64,000 nt of DNA from Nostoc indistinguendum CM1-VF10. Lineage in GTDB: Bacteria > Cyanobacteriota > Cyanobacteriia > Cyanobacteriales > Nostocaceae. The first letter of the stretch is position 1. Each line of letters starts with the position of its first letter. The notes under the pieces are model-generated. The model worked only from the letters and a program-made list of their open reading frames with translations, had not been told where the DNA came from and made no database searches. Where the stretch lies: positions 35,324 through 99,323 of the forward strand of contig JAHHHS010000017.1 in the NCBI GenBank assembly GCA_019359215.1. The letters are read 5' to 3'. Of the stretch, positions 36,684-44,770 are shown one piece after another. The translations under genes were made by a program, and so were the position numbers.

Positions 36684-37529
36684 TCAACCATCTATGAAGC
36701 CCTTGGCGGCTGCTATGACAATGCTAACAGCAGGATGATCAACTGCTTTTTCCAGAGCTTCTGATCCTGCTTCTTTCAGGGCATTGATAATTCGAGCTTT
36801 CAATTTTGGCTTCTGTTCTATTTCTTCTACTGCTTTTACTCCAATCATCGCAGTACTAGAATATTCCTGTGAGAGTTGATCTAAAAGTTCTTTAATATCT
36901 TTTGCGGCTTGTGCCAAGTTTTGCGAATTGTTGATTTGAGTACCGATTTTATCACGCATGACTTTATCGCCACCAATGTTATCCCCAGAGCCATATTGAT
37001 TTACTGTTGACATTGAATTATTTTCCTTTTGACGAATTTTATTTTGTTGTTTTTGAAATTGATTTAGGTTGAAATATATATTAGATGATATTTGCGGAGA
37101 TTGAGGAGAATTCGCTTCAACCCTTAACTGCTCTACAAACAACCTCTCTTTACCACTATCTATCACATCATCAATTAAACTCAAAACATTTGCTTTTTCA
37201 AAGCTAATATCACATTCAACATCATATTTTTGTTTAGCAAGGCGATTTCTTAAATTTTCAAGCTTATAAAAATGTGGCTCTTGGCTATCTTTGCAGGTAT
37301 GGCAATTACAAGGGATTAACTTGTTGTACTTTAGTCGCTTATACGAGGTATGAATTTTATCGAGTTCATGTGTAACTATTGTCATCAAATCTCTTTTGTG
37401 ACGGCCTGAGACTCGAATCTTAATCTCCCGCTTGTCGTAATATTCAATCACCTCTGCCTTCGTCTGGTCTTTAGTGAGAACAACCCCGGTTTTCCAAACA
37501 CATTTTTGTTCATTAATCAACTCATGCAT
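36684..37529 (-). pseudogene. Roco protein remnant, COR C-terminal part
   Basis: 281 residues. The first about 110 match the end of the COR domain of cyanobacterial Roco proteins: FVLT-like start LINEQKCVWKTGVVLTKDQT, KAEVIEYYDKREIKIRVSGR, HKRDLMTIVTHELDKIHTSY and the CNCHTC cysteine cluster. The tail (NQYGSGDNIGGDKVMRDKIG, QAAKDIKELLDQLSQEY) is a C-terminal module shared by several Nostoc signalling proteins. The Roc GTPase and N-terminal COR are absent. It overlaps the LRR fragment by 8 bases (ATGCATGA), the scar expected from an internal deletion that shifted the frame. It is still an open frame, so a protein may be made. Confidence 0.75.
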
Positions 37530-37944
37530 GACTTATGCCTTCTGCTTGCAGTTGTCGAAAATAATCTCTAATCGCATAAATACCTCGCGCAACAATTTCT
37601 AACGGTGGCTTTTCGATGGGGTTGTCAGTTAAATCTAGGGAGGTAAGTTGTTGCAGGCGAGTGATCGCTTCTGGCAGTGTTGTTAATTGGTTGTCAGTTA
37701 AATCTAGGGAGGTAAGTTGTTGCAGGCGGGTGATGTCTTTTGGTAGCGTCGTTAATCTGTTGTGGCTTAAATCCAATACCTCCAACCATTCCAGTTCAAA
37801 CACTTCAATAGGAATATCTGTTAATGGTTCTTGGCCACCACTAATTAGACTATTATTTAAATCTAATTGTTTAAGCTTTTGCTCTTTCGCTTCTCGGATT
37901 TTTTCAAGGAAACGTTGAGGCGTGTTAGCCATATTGAGGTTCAT
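37522..37944 (-). pseudogene. Roco protein remnant, LRR N-terminal part
   Basis: 140 residues: a leader (PQRFLEKIREAKEQKLKQLD), then about four leucine-rich repeats (LEVLDLSHNRLTTLPKDITR, LQQLTSLDLTDNQLTTLPEA). It ends in IVARGIYAIRDYFRQLQAEG, the linker that normally leads into a Roc GTPase P-loop. The frame stops two codons later. Two consecutive LRR units are almost identical at DNA level, typical for this family. With the downstream COR piece it represents a Roco gene from which the GTPase has been lost. Confidence 0.78.
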
Positions 37945-38349
37945 CTGTTAAAGAAAATTGTATGTAATGCCTCTGATTTGCTAGACAATCTTGCAACTAC
38001 TAATATTTTGCACTAATTTTAACAACCGCCATAGGTTAGAAACGTACTGCTCATAGCGAAAGTTCTCTTAAGAGGGATAAATTCTTTCCAGATTTAGGTT
38101 GTGTCTACTTGAATGGCTTTGGCTATTGGTTCCTAAAAGTTCGAGTTTCAGGCGATCGCGGCTACTAATTAAGAATGCTGCAAGATATCAAAGCAATCTA
38201 CTATCCTGTGTAACACTACACGAGTGCTAATAATTTTTACTGAGTCTAAAAAGAATTTATTATTACCAATAGCTTAGATTGGCCTTGTAAACGAGTCTTT
38301 ATACTCGTGAATGAGTCTTTGATGGTTCTTTTACTTCTTTAGCCGTTTT
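37945..38349. other. Intergenic region with a small hairpin
   Basis: About 400 bases with no gene. ACGAGT-CTTTAT-ACTCGT near 38293-38310 can form a hairpin that may end leftward transcription of the Uma2 genes. Confidence 0.4.
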
Positions 38350-38973
38350 TTAAGCGACTTCTCCAGCCCGAAAAATCTGTTCAGCAGTTAAATTAAACTC
38401 TGGGAACGCTGGCGACTGAATGCGATCGCTTCCCCTAAATTGCCTAACTTGATACTCACCTTCAATTAATTGGTAAATCGAGATAGTTGGTTGTTTAGGA
38501 TTGCCAATAAAGCGCCTACCACCTAAACCTAGATAGTCTACAATCCAATATTCAGATATTCCAACCTCCTCGTATTTACCTGCTTTGGTAAAATAATCGT
38601 CTCGCCAGTTAGTACTTACCACCTCAATTACTAAAGGAATTGATGCCGTTTGGCTTACAGTAGATTCTTTTTTCCACAGAGGTTCATTTACTAAATTAGA
38701 GTTATTTAACAACAGTACATCTGGTGAGTAAGCTGCTTCGCTCTGATTTGGTTTAACGAATGCTGTTTTGGGGATGAAATAAGGTAGTTTTAAACGTTTG
38801 TATTCTGTAACTATTTCCCCAACTAAAAATCCAACAATCTGTTCATGTTCACCTGTGGGAGGAGCCATTTCAACAATTACTCCGTCATGCAGTTCATAGC
38901 GTCGTTGTGAGTTTTCTGGATACCAAGAGATAAATTCATCAAATGTTACTAGTTTGCGTAAGGTTTGAGTCAT
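38350..38973 (-). CDS. Uma2 family (DUF820) nuclease-like protein, paralogue 1
   Basis: 207 residues of the Uma2 family, a PD-(D/E)xK-type fold greatly expanded in filamentous cyanobacteria and of unsettled role. Features: TFDEFISWYPENSQRRYELH, DGVIVEMAPPTGEHEQI, the acidic positions in YSPDVLLL, PLVIEVVSTNWRDDY and EYWIVDYLGLGGRRFIG. It sits 50 bases downstream of a second Uma2 gene on the same strand. The last about 65 codons are nearly identical at DNA level to the paralogue while the N-terminal parts differ. Confidence 0.88.
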   Translation of the reverse strand: MTQTLRKLVTFDEFISWYPENSQRRYELHDGVIVEMAPPTGEHEQIVGFLVGEIVTEYKRLKLPYFIPKTAFVKPNQSEAAYSPDVLLLNNSNLVNEPLWKKESTVSQTASIPLVIEVVSTNWRDDYFTKAGKYEEVGISEYWIVDYLGLGGRRFIGNPKQPTISIYQLIEGEYQVRQFRGSDRIQSPAFPEFNLTAEQIFRAGEVA

Positions 38974-39025
38974 GTTTGCCTCTTGCTTTAAAGTCAGATA
39001 AAAATTTAAACATTAGCCACCTAAA

Positions 39026-39646
39026 TTAAGCGACTTCTCCAGCCCGAAAAATCTGTTCAGCAGTTAAATTAAACTCTGGGAACGCTAGCGACTGAATGCG
39101 GTCATTTCCCCTAAATTGCTTAACTTGATACTCACCTTCAATTAATTGGTAAATCGAGATAGTTGGTTGTTTAGGATTGCCAATAAAGCGCCTACCACCT
39201 AAACCTAGATAGTCTACAATCCAATATTCAGGAATACCCAAAGACTCGTAATCTTCTAGCTTCAAAGCATAATCATCACTCCAGTTGGTTGAAACAACTT
39301 CTACAACCAACTTCACGGAACTACCCCGCGTAATGATAGATTCTTTTTTCCAACGAGGTTCATCCCTAACAGCTTGTCTATCAAGAACGATTACATCTGG
39401 TTCATAACCTGAATCAGTGTTAAGTGATTTGATGACGCATTCTTTAGGGATAAAACAAGGAATGGACAAACGAGTGATTTCAATAAACAAAGAACCATTT
39501 ATAAACCCGGCTATCTCTGAGTGCTTCCCTGTTGGCTTAGGCATTTCAACAATTACCCCATCATGTAGTTCATAATGCCTGTCTGAATCGGGATACCAGG
39601 CGATAAATTCATCAAAGGTTACTTGTTTGGCTAAGGCTTGAGTCAT
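39026..39646 (-). CDS. Uma2 family (DUF820) nuclease-like protein, paralogue 2
   Basis: 206 residues with the same motifs: FDEFIAWYPDSDRHYELHDG, SGYEPDVIVLDR, KLVVEVVSTNWSDDY, EYWIVDYLGLGGRRFIG and a shared C-terminus SLAFPEFNLTAEQIFRAGEV. The N-terminal two thirds are clearly diverged from paralogue 1. The pair is probably one transcript, with this gene first. Confidence 0.88.
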   Translation of the reverse strand: MTQALAKQVTFDEFIAWYPDSDRHYELHDGVIVEMPKPTGKHSEIAGFINGSLFIEITRLSIPCFIPKECVIKSLNTDSGYEPDVIVLDRQAVRDEPRWKKESIITRGSSVKLVVEVVSTNWSDDYALKLEDYESLGIPEYWIVDYLGLGGRRFIGNPKQPTISIYQLIEGEYQVKQFRGNDRIQSLAFPEFNLTAEQIFRAGEVA

Positions 39647-39748
39647 ACTTTACCTTTTGTTAATTTAAAATGAAAGGCAGAGTCTCCTGAATTGCGTTAC
39701 TTGTCAAATCCAGTAAACGAAAAACTATATAATTTCCTGGGGGTAAAA

Positions 39749-40039
39749 ATGGAAACAAAAAAATTGCGATCGCATATAGGAACAGATGGGATATTGCACA
39801 TTCAGACACCTACTGATTATAAAGATACATCTGTAGAGGTAGTAGTAGTTGTACAGTCGTTAGATAAAACAGACCTTGTACCATGCGATGACACTGTATT
39901 GCAATATAACGCTTGGGGAAAGCCGACGACAAAAAAATTAATTCAACAAGCAATTGCCAAAATGCAACAACTGCGGCGAGAAGTAGCTTTAGATAAAACC
40001 TCAATCCGCGAAATGCTTGAAGAGGGACGAAGATTTTAA
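39749..40039 (+). CDS. Putative antitoxin of a VapBC-like pair
   Basis: The ATG at 39749 (METKKLRSHIGTDGILHIQT), preceded by a CCTGGGGG purine stretch, gives 96 residues. The N-terminal half (ILHIQTPTDYKDTSVEVVVV) is a short beta-rich segment. The C-terminal half (KLIQQAIAKMQQLRREVALD, IREMLEEGRRF) is helical and could wrap around the toxin. Its stop shares one base with the toxin start, so the two are translationally coupled. The antitoxin role is inferred from the partner. Confidence 0.7.
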   Translation: METKKLRSHIGTDGILHIQTPTDYKDTSVEVVVVVQSLDKTDLVPCDDTVLQYNAWGKPTTKKLIQQAIAKMQQLRREVALDKTSIREMLEEGRRF

Positions 40040-40464
40040 TGCAGTTTGTTTTGGATTGTTCTGTAGCAATTAGCTGGTGTTTAGTGGATGAAAACGATGA
40101 TTATGCTAATGCCATACTCGCAATGATGCCAGATTCTGAAGCTTTTGTACCAGGAATTTGGTCGCTGGAGATTGCTAATACCCTTGTCGTGGCTGAACGA
40201 CGTAAGCGTATGACTAAGGAACAATCTGAGCAAGCTATTACTTTGTTACAGTCACTATTAATTCAGGTTGATTTATTTACGGATGCAAAGGCGTTGAATG
40301 CAACCTTGAAGCTAGCACGACAGGAAGGTTTAGCAGCTTATGACGCAGCTTATTTAGAATTGGCGTTGCGGTTACAATTGCCGTTAGCAACTCTTGATAC
40401 TCGATTAGCAGAGGCGGCGACTCATTGCGGTGTGGGGTTGGTAGTTATTGACAAGGAAACATGA
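40039..40464 (+). CDS. PIN-domain toxin (VapC-like ribonuclease)
   Basis: 141 residues with PIN domain acidic positions: FVLDCSVAISWCLVDEND at the start, VPGIWSLEIANTLVVAERR with the conserved Glu, and AAYDAAYLELALRLQLPLAT with the third and fourth acidic sites ending LDTRLAEAA. PIN toxins cleave tRNA or rRNA and are neutralised by the cognate antitoxin. All catalytic positions appear intact. Confidence 0.88.
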   Translation: MQFVLDCSVAISWCLVDENDDYANAILAMMPDSEAFVPGIWSLEIANTLVVAERRKRMTKEQSEQAITLLQSLLIQVDLFTDAKALNATLKLARQEGLAAYDAAYLELALRLQLPLATLDTRLAEAATHCGVGLVVIDKET

Positions 40465-40522
40465 AATCAAGGCTGAGTTTGGGGCGTTTGTCACACCTTC
40501 CCATGCGAAACCGGGGAATTGC

Positions 40523-40545
40523 GTTCCCTGTGAAAGTCAGGGAAC
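40523..40545. terminator. Hairpin between convergent vapC and gatD
   Basis: GTTCCCTG (40523-40530) pairs with CAGGGAAC (40538-40545) around a 7-base loop. There is no strong T run, so it may act as a bidirectional terminator or be a repeat. Confidence 0.5.
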
Positions 40546-40562
40546 GAGAAAAACACGAAAAA

Positions 40563-41378
40563 TTAAACTTTCGCAGCCGCAGCAGGTAAACTCACTTTCA
40601 ATCGCTTAAACATCGCTTCTCTTGCTTGTGCAGCGAGGCTATCGTCAAAAGGTTTTAACGTAATTTCCTGCTGATACTTTAGCCGCAATGCTGTCTGAAT
40701 TAACCAATCGGCAACAAAGGGATTTTTCGGTAACAAAGGCCCGTGGGAATAAGTAGCGATCGCATTCTGATAAAATGCTCCTTCTGTCCCATCTTCTCCA
40801 TTATTTCCTAAACCGTACACCACGCGCCCCAATGCTTCCACTTTACCCAACTTGGTGCGTCCACCGTGATTTTCAAAGCCTACCAAATATGGTGTGCTAC
40901 CCGTCATCTCTTTTAAATCTCGCGCTAGGCGTGAAGCTGTCACTTCGATTACCAAGTTGCCAATACAGCGCTTAGTATTTTCACCAGGATGGACGGAAAC
41001 TAAATCGAGTATTCCCAAACCATCAATCCGTTGTCCTAAGCCTGGTTCATAATAATGTCCGAGTAATTGGGGGGAACCACAAGTGAAGACTCCCGGTGTT
41101 CCATTTTCGATTTTTTCGCGCATTGCATCAGCTTTTGCGCCTTGCAAATCACGCATGACAATTTCTTGCTGACGATCTTGTGCGCCACCACCAACGATTA
41201 CATCTACAGTTTTAATATCTGCGGCTGTGGCATTTTGATCCAGGGGTAATACTTTAACACCGTATCCCCGCCACTCGGCGCGACGTTCTATAGTAATTAC
41301 ATTACCGCGATCGCCATAAGTACTCATCAGCGTTGGGTACAACCAACCAATTGTTAATTCCAAATTTTGAGAACTCAT
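40563..41378 (-). CDS. gatD: Lipid II isoglutaminyl synthase, glutamine amidotransferase subunit
   Basis: GatD with MurT amidates the alpha-carboxyl of D-Glu in lipid II. The ATG at 41378 (MSSQNLELTIGWLYPTLMST) gives 271 residues. An upstream in-frame start would add 18 residues read from a GGGGCATTGGGCA repeat, which I reject. The class I glutaminase nucleophile is in GVFTCGSPQLLGHYY and the catalytic His region is IATYSHGPLLPKNPFVADWL. VGFENHGGRT is a GatD landmark. It lies 62 bases downstream of murT, so the two form an operon. Confidence 0.9.
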   Translation of the reverse strand: MSSQNLELTIGWLYPTLMSTYGDRGNVITIERRAEWRGYGVKVLPLDQNATAADIKTVDVIVGGGAQDRQQEIVMRDLQGAKADAMREKIENGTPGVFTCGSPQLLGHYYEPGLGQRIDGLGILDLVSVHPGENTKRCIGNLVIEVTASRLARDLKEMTGSTPYLVGFENHGGRTKLGKVEALGRVVYGLGNNGEDGTEGAFYQNAIATYSHGPLLPKNPFVADWLIQTALRLKYQQEITLKPFDDSLAAQAREAMFKRLKVSLPAAAAKV

Positions 41379-41440
41379 AAATTTTGGGAATGGGGCATGG
41401 GGCATTGGGCATAGGAAAAAACTCTTATCCAATGCCCAAT

Positions 41441-42799
41441 TTAAAGAATTTTACGACCAGTCAGAACTTCTCGCACTTCTAACATGGCTGAATAGGTGGG
41501 CAGAATGTGCAGAGTTTCATTCTCTGGTGTATGCTCTAATGCAGTAGCTATCGCTTGTCGCAAATCTTCTTCTACAATCAAATTTAAGTTACTCTCAGAG
41601 GACTTTTGGCTGTAACGTAGACGTAGCGCCATATCGTAGACGCGATCACCACTCACTACTAAAGTCCCGCCGCGTTCGACTAATTTTTCGGTATCCACAT
41701 CCCAAATCCAGGATACATCAGTGCCATCGGGCGTGCGATCGTTCAATACCAGCAGTGTGGTTTTATCTGTGCTTTGAGTAACTACGCGAATGGTTTCATT
41801 CGTTCCCACAGGATTTTTTGATAACAATATCCGCACGCGTTTACCATTAATTACTAAATCTTCCGCACGACCAAATGCAGCTTGGAAGGTATTAATAGTA
41901 TCTCTAATTGTTACTTCATCAACTCTTAACTCAATAGCGGCAGTAGCAGCAGCTAAAGTATTATATTTGTTGTACAAACCAACCAGAATTTGCGACCATT
42001 CACTACTTTCTAGAGTCGGTTTACTTTTACTAAAACCACACTGGGGACAAGTAAAATCTCCCAAATGAGACAAATAAACACCTTTGTAATCTAGAGAATG
42101 TCCACATTTGGGACAATATATAGAATCAACCGCGTGAGGAATTGCTTCTAAATAATGTTCTGGTTCATTCAAGCCAAAGAATAATACCCGTTGTGGTAAC
42201 TGCTGACCGAGGTTAGATAAAGTCGGGTCATCAGCATTTGGAATTACTACCGTTTCTGCTGGTAGAGTAGAAATAACTTTTGTCCAACGCTTACTAATTG
42301 TGTCTACTTCGCCGTATCTATCGAGTTGATCACGGAACAAGTTTAAACAGAGAATAATTCGCGGCTGGAGTGGCTTTAATACTCTTGGTACAATATTTTC
42401 ATCAACTTCTAAGATGGCGTAATCAGCATTTAGTGTACCTAGTAAGTTGGCGCTTTCTAACAGCGCCGTCATCAAGCCATTTTCTAGATTTGCACCTGTA
42501 GAATTATGAGCGATGCGATAACCCTTGCGTTCTAGGATTGAACATAAAAGCAATGCTGTAGTGGTTTTGCCGTTAGTACCAGCAATTAAAATCACGCCAT
42601 TTTTAACTTGCTGACTCAATAATTCTAAAAGTCGGGGTTCAATGCGACGAGCAATTGCGCCTGGTAATACACTTCCAGCACCCAGACGGAGCGTAGGCGC
42701 AGCCCGTCGAAGACATCGCACTATAAACGTTACACTCTTTGCCACTGACACCGCGAAACCCAATCGCAGCCTATCTATGAATTGTATTTTGTTTCCCAC
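41441..42799 (-). CDS. murT: Lipid II isoglutaminyl synthase, Mur ligase-like subunit
   Basis: MurT activates lipid II with ATP for amidation by GatD-supplied ammonia. 452 residues from a GTG start. Mur ligase P-loop GTNGKTTTALLLCSIL, NLFRDQLDRYGEVDT, the MurT-specific zinc ribbon (CPKCGHSLDYKG then CPQCGFSKS), LLSKNPVGTNETIRV and a DUF1727-type C-terminus. Residues 28-37 (RCLRRAAPTL) are read from a small dispersed repeat that interrupts a conserved N-terminal helix. Confidence 0.9.
   Translation of the reverse strand: MGNKIQFIDRLRLGFAVSVAKSVTFIVRCLRRAAPTLRLGAGSVLPGAIARRIEPRLLELLSQQVKNGVILIAGTNGKTTTALLLCSILERKGYRIAHNSTGANLENGLMTALLESANLLGTLNADYAILEVDENIVPRVLKPLQPRIILCLNLFRDQLDRYGEVDTISKRWTKVISTLPAETVVIPNADDPTLSNLGQQLPQRVLFFGLNEPEHYLEAIPHAVDSIYCPKCGHSLDYKGVYLSHLGDFTCPQCGFSKSKPTLESSEWSQILVGLYNKYNTLAAATAAIELRVDEVTIRDTINTFQAAFGRAEDLVINGKRVRILLSKNPVGTNETIRVVTQSTDKTTLLVLNDRTPDGTDVSWIWDVDTEKLVERGGTLVVSGDRVYDMALRLRYSQKSSESNLNLIVEEDLRQAIATALEHTPENETLHILPTYSAMLEVREVLTGRKIL
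42691..42719. repeat. Small dispersed repeat in frame inside murT
   Basis: GCGTAGGCGCAGCCCGTCGA followed by AGACATCGC, a diverged copy of the family seen at 35663-35691. Confidence 0.7.
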
Positions 42800-43143
42800 A
42801 TCGGTATCCTAGTCTTCTGGCAGTTGCTAATCGAAAGTATTTAATTGCAAATTTAATATGCGTGAGTTTAGCGAATCCTGACTTAAAAAGCCAGCCTTGA
42901 CATCAAGTTAGAGATTTTGCCTCCAGTCATAACAACAACCCTGTTTCCTCAAAAGCCTCCCCTGCTTCCCCTGCCCCCTGCCTCTTCACTACCCAGTCCC
43001 TACTCCCAACTTCCCACTTACGAGAGATAATCTCAGTAGGCGTTATCTTAAAAAATAGTGCGCGGGTGTAATTAGATATCCAGCCCAGTTTGCCGAATTC
43101 AGCCCAAACTCACGACAAGTAGTAGCTTGCAAGGTTCCTTTTG
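42800..43143. other. Divergent intergenic region between murT and the PSI accumulation factor
   Basis: About 340 bases. CCTCCCCTGCTTCCCCTGCC at 42955-42975 is CT-rich heptamer-type repeat sequence. No gene is recognised. Confidence 0.4.
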
Positions 43144-43731
43144 ATGAATAGCACAAAGTTTCTTTTTTTACATAAACAAATTACTGGCTGGCAAAGGTGG
43201 TTGTCCAAATGCCTGTTGTTGGTTATAAGTCTTTTCATTATAAGTATGCAACCTGCATATGCTGGTCTCGATAATGATTTATATGATGGCAACATTTTTG
43301 TTGTTTATGCTGGCAATGGTTCATTGGTTCCTCCCAGACAGACACTAGCACAGGCTTTAGCAGAACATAAACCCATATTTTTGGCCTTTTATTTAGATGA
43401 CAGCAGCGATTCTAAAAGATATGCCATTTCTATTTCACGGGTACAGGAATTCTATGGTCGGGTAGCAGAAATTATGCCTATTAATGTAGATGCTATCCCG
43501 CTCAAACAGAACTACGACCCTACAGAACCAGGATATTATTATTCTGGGGGTGTTCCTCAAGTCGTGGTGTTTAATAAATCAGGTGAGGTAGTTTTGAATA
43601 AAAAAGGTCAAGTACCTTTTGAAGACATAGACGATCAATTTCGCAAAATCTTTGATTTGTCAGCACGCACGGAAACAGCACAGCTAAAGCGGCGAGCCTT
43701 CAATGAGTTCAGTAGTGAGTTAGCTAAGTAA
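43144..43731 (+). CDS. Thylakoid membrane photosystem I accumulation factor-like protein
   Basis: A 195-residue thioredoxin-fold-like protein. A signal or anchor helix (LSKCLLLVISLFIISMQPAYA) is followed by LDNDLYDGNIFVVYAGNGSL and TLAQALAEHKPIFLAFYLDD. The next segments are VAEIMPINVDAIPLKQNYDP and EPGYYYSGGVPQVVVFNKSG. The thioredoxin CxxC is replaced by DDSSDSKR, so it is not a disulfide reductase. The family is the cyanobacterial one annotated as affecting PSI accumulation in thylakoids; that role is recalled rather than shown here. Confidence 0.75.
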   Translation: MNSTKFLFLHKQITGWQRWLSKCLLLVISLFIISMQPAYAGLDNDLYDGNIFVVYAGNGSLVPPRQTLAQALAEHKPIFLAFYLDDSSDSKRYAISISRVQEFYGRVAEIMPINVDAIPLKQNYDPTEPGYYYSGGVPQVVVFNKSGEVVLNKKGQVPFEDIDDQFRKIFDLSARTETAQLKRRAFNEFSSELAK

Positions 43732-43867
43732 GCTATGGGGTAGACCAAATTGGTCTGCCCTAATTTTTCGTGCTATCTGCTACTATATTTCTGCCGATAC
43801 CAAAGCATAATATTTAAATATCTGTCTCAACAGATTAAAAAGTTAATTCATAGTCTATAGTCTGTAA

Positions 43868-43905
43868 AAAATGACTAATGACTAATGACCAATGACTAAC
43901 TAGAG
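43868..43905. repeat. Tandem heptamer repeat (AATGACT)
   Basis: ATGACTAATGACTAATGACC and a further ATGACTA, preceded by AGTCTATAGTCTGTA units, directly upstream of the gene at 43915. Confidence 0.8.
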
Positions 43906-43914
43906 CGTATTCTG

Positions 43915-44523
43915 ATGTCAAAGGTTTACACTGCCCAGGAGCTAATTAAAATTTTGGCAGATGAACGCCAAGCCTGCCTTAAGGGGAAACGCCTCAAATT
44001 AGAAATACCAGTCTCTGGCAATCCTGTAATTGACCAGTTTCTCATAACTGATGGGCTGCAACAGTTCACTGCCTATCAAGATTTCAAAACCGCAATTCAT
44101 AATTATCAGAGGGAAAATCAAGTTTCAGGTATTATCTGGCGGGAGGTAACAGTCAAAGGTAAAAACCTGAATTATCCCGAAGTAGACAGCGAGTTAATAG
44201 CCCTCACAAGTGACTTAGAGATATTAAAAGCTGCTAAAAATTCTATTGTAGAATTTTGGTATGAAGTCTCTATGGGGATGGATTTATACTTGAGTTTCAA
44301 TAATAATAAACAGTACCAAAGAATTGTCACATCTGATGTAGAAAGAATTGTTCATATAACAGAATGGGCAAGTTTATGCAAGTGGGAAAATTCTAACTTT
44401 TTGGAAATGATTTTGCAGCTAGGATGGGGTAAACCAGAAGAAGCTTGTTATAAACGAGGAAGACCGCAATCGGGTAGTGAATATATTCATGCAGTCAATC
44501 CTGGTAATCGCCCCATTGGTTGA
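43915..44523 (+). CDS. Cyanobacterial hypothetical protein
   Basis: 202 residues, soluble: KVYTAQELIKILADERQACL, KGKRLKLEIPVSGNPVIDQF, SGIIWREVTVKGKNLNYPEV, IVEFWYEVSMGMDLYLSFNN, WASLCKWENSNFLEMILQLG. No signal peptide, membrane helix or known motif is visible. The repeat of AATGACT units immediately upstream leaves little room for a conventional Shine-Dalgarno. I do not recognise the family. Confidence 0.6.
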   Translation: MSKVYTAQELIKILADERQACLKGKRLKLEIPVSGNPVIDQFLITDGLQQFTAYQDFKTAIHNYQRENQVSGIIWREVTVKGKNLNYPEVDSELIALTSDLEILKAAKNSIVEFWYEVSMGMDLYLSFNNNKQYQRIVTSDVERIVHITEWASLCKWENSNFLEMILQLGWGKPEEACYKRGRPQSGSEYIHAVNPGNRPIG

Positions 44524-44529
44524 CTGAAG

Positions 44530-44582
44530 AGGTAGGGGGCAGGGGGCAGGGAGCAGGGGGCAGGGAGCAGGGAGCAGGGGAG
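44530..44582. repeat. Tandem heptamer repeat (GGGAGCA/GGGGGCA)
   Basis: About seven units such as GGGGGCAGGGGGCAGGGAGC, directly after the stop of the preceding gene. Confidence 0.9.
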
Positions 44583-44770
44583 AAAGATAGATACTGGAAT
44601 TCCCCTGCAAGAAGGGTTTCAGAGCAAGTAAATTTATTTACGCCCAAAAGGAAAAATATTTATTTCTAGCAAAAAGTGCCACGAGAAATAATGCATAAAT
44701 TTATTTATGGGGTTTTTCCCCCTGTCCCCTGCTCCTTTTCCTCTTCTTTAAACAATCCCTCCTGCCTCCT

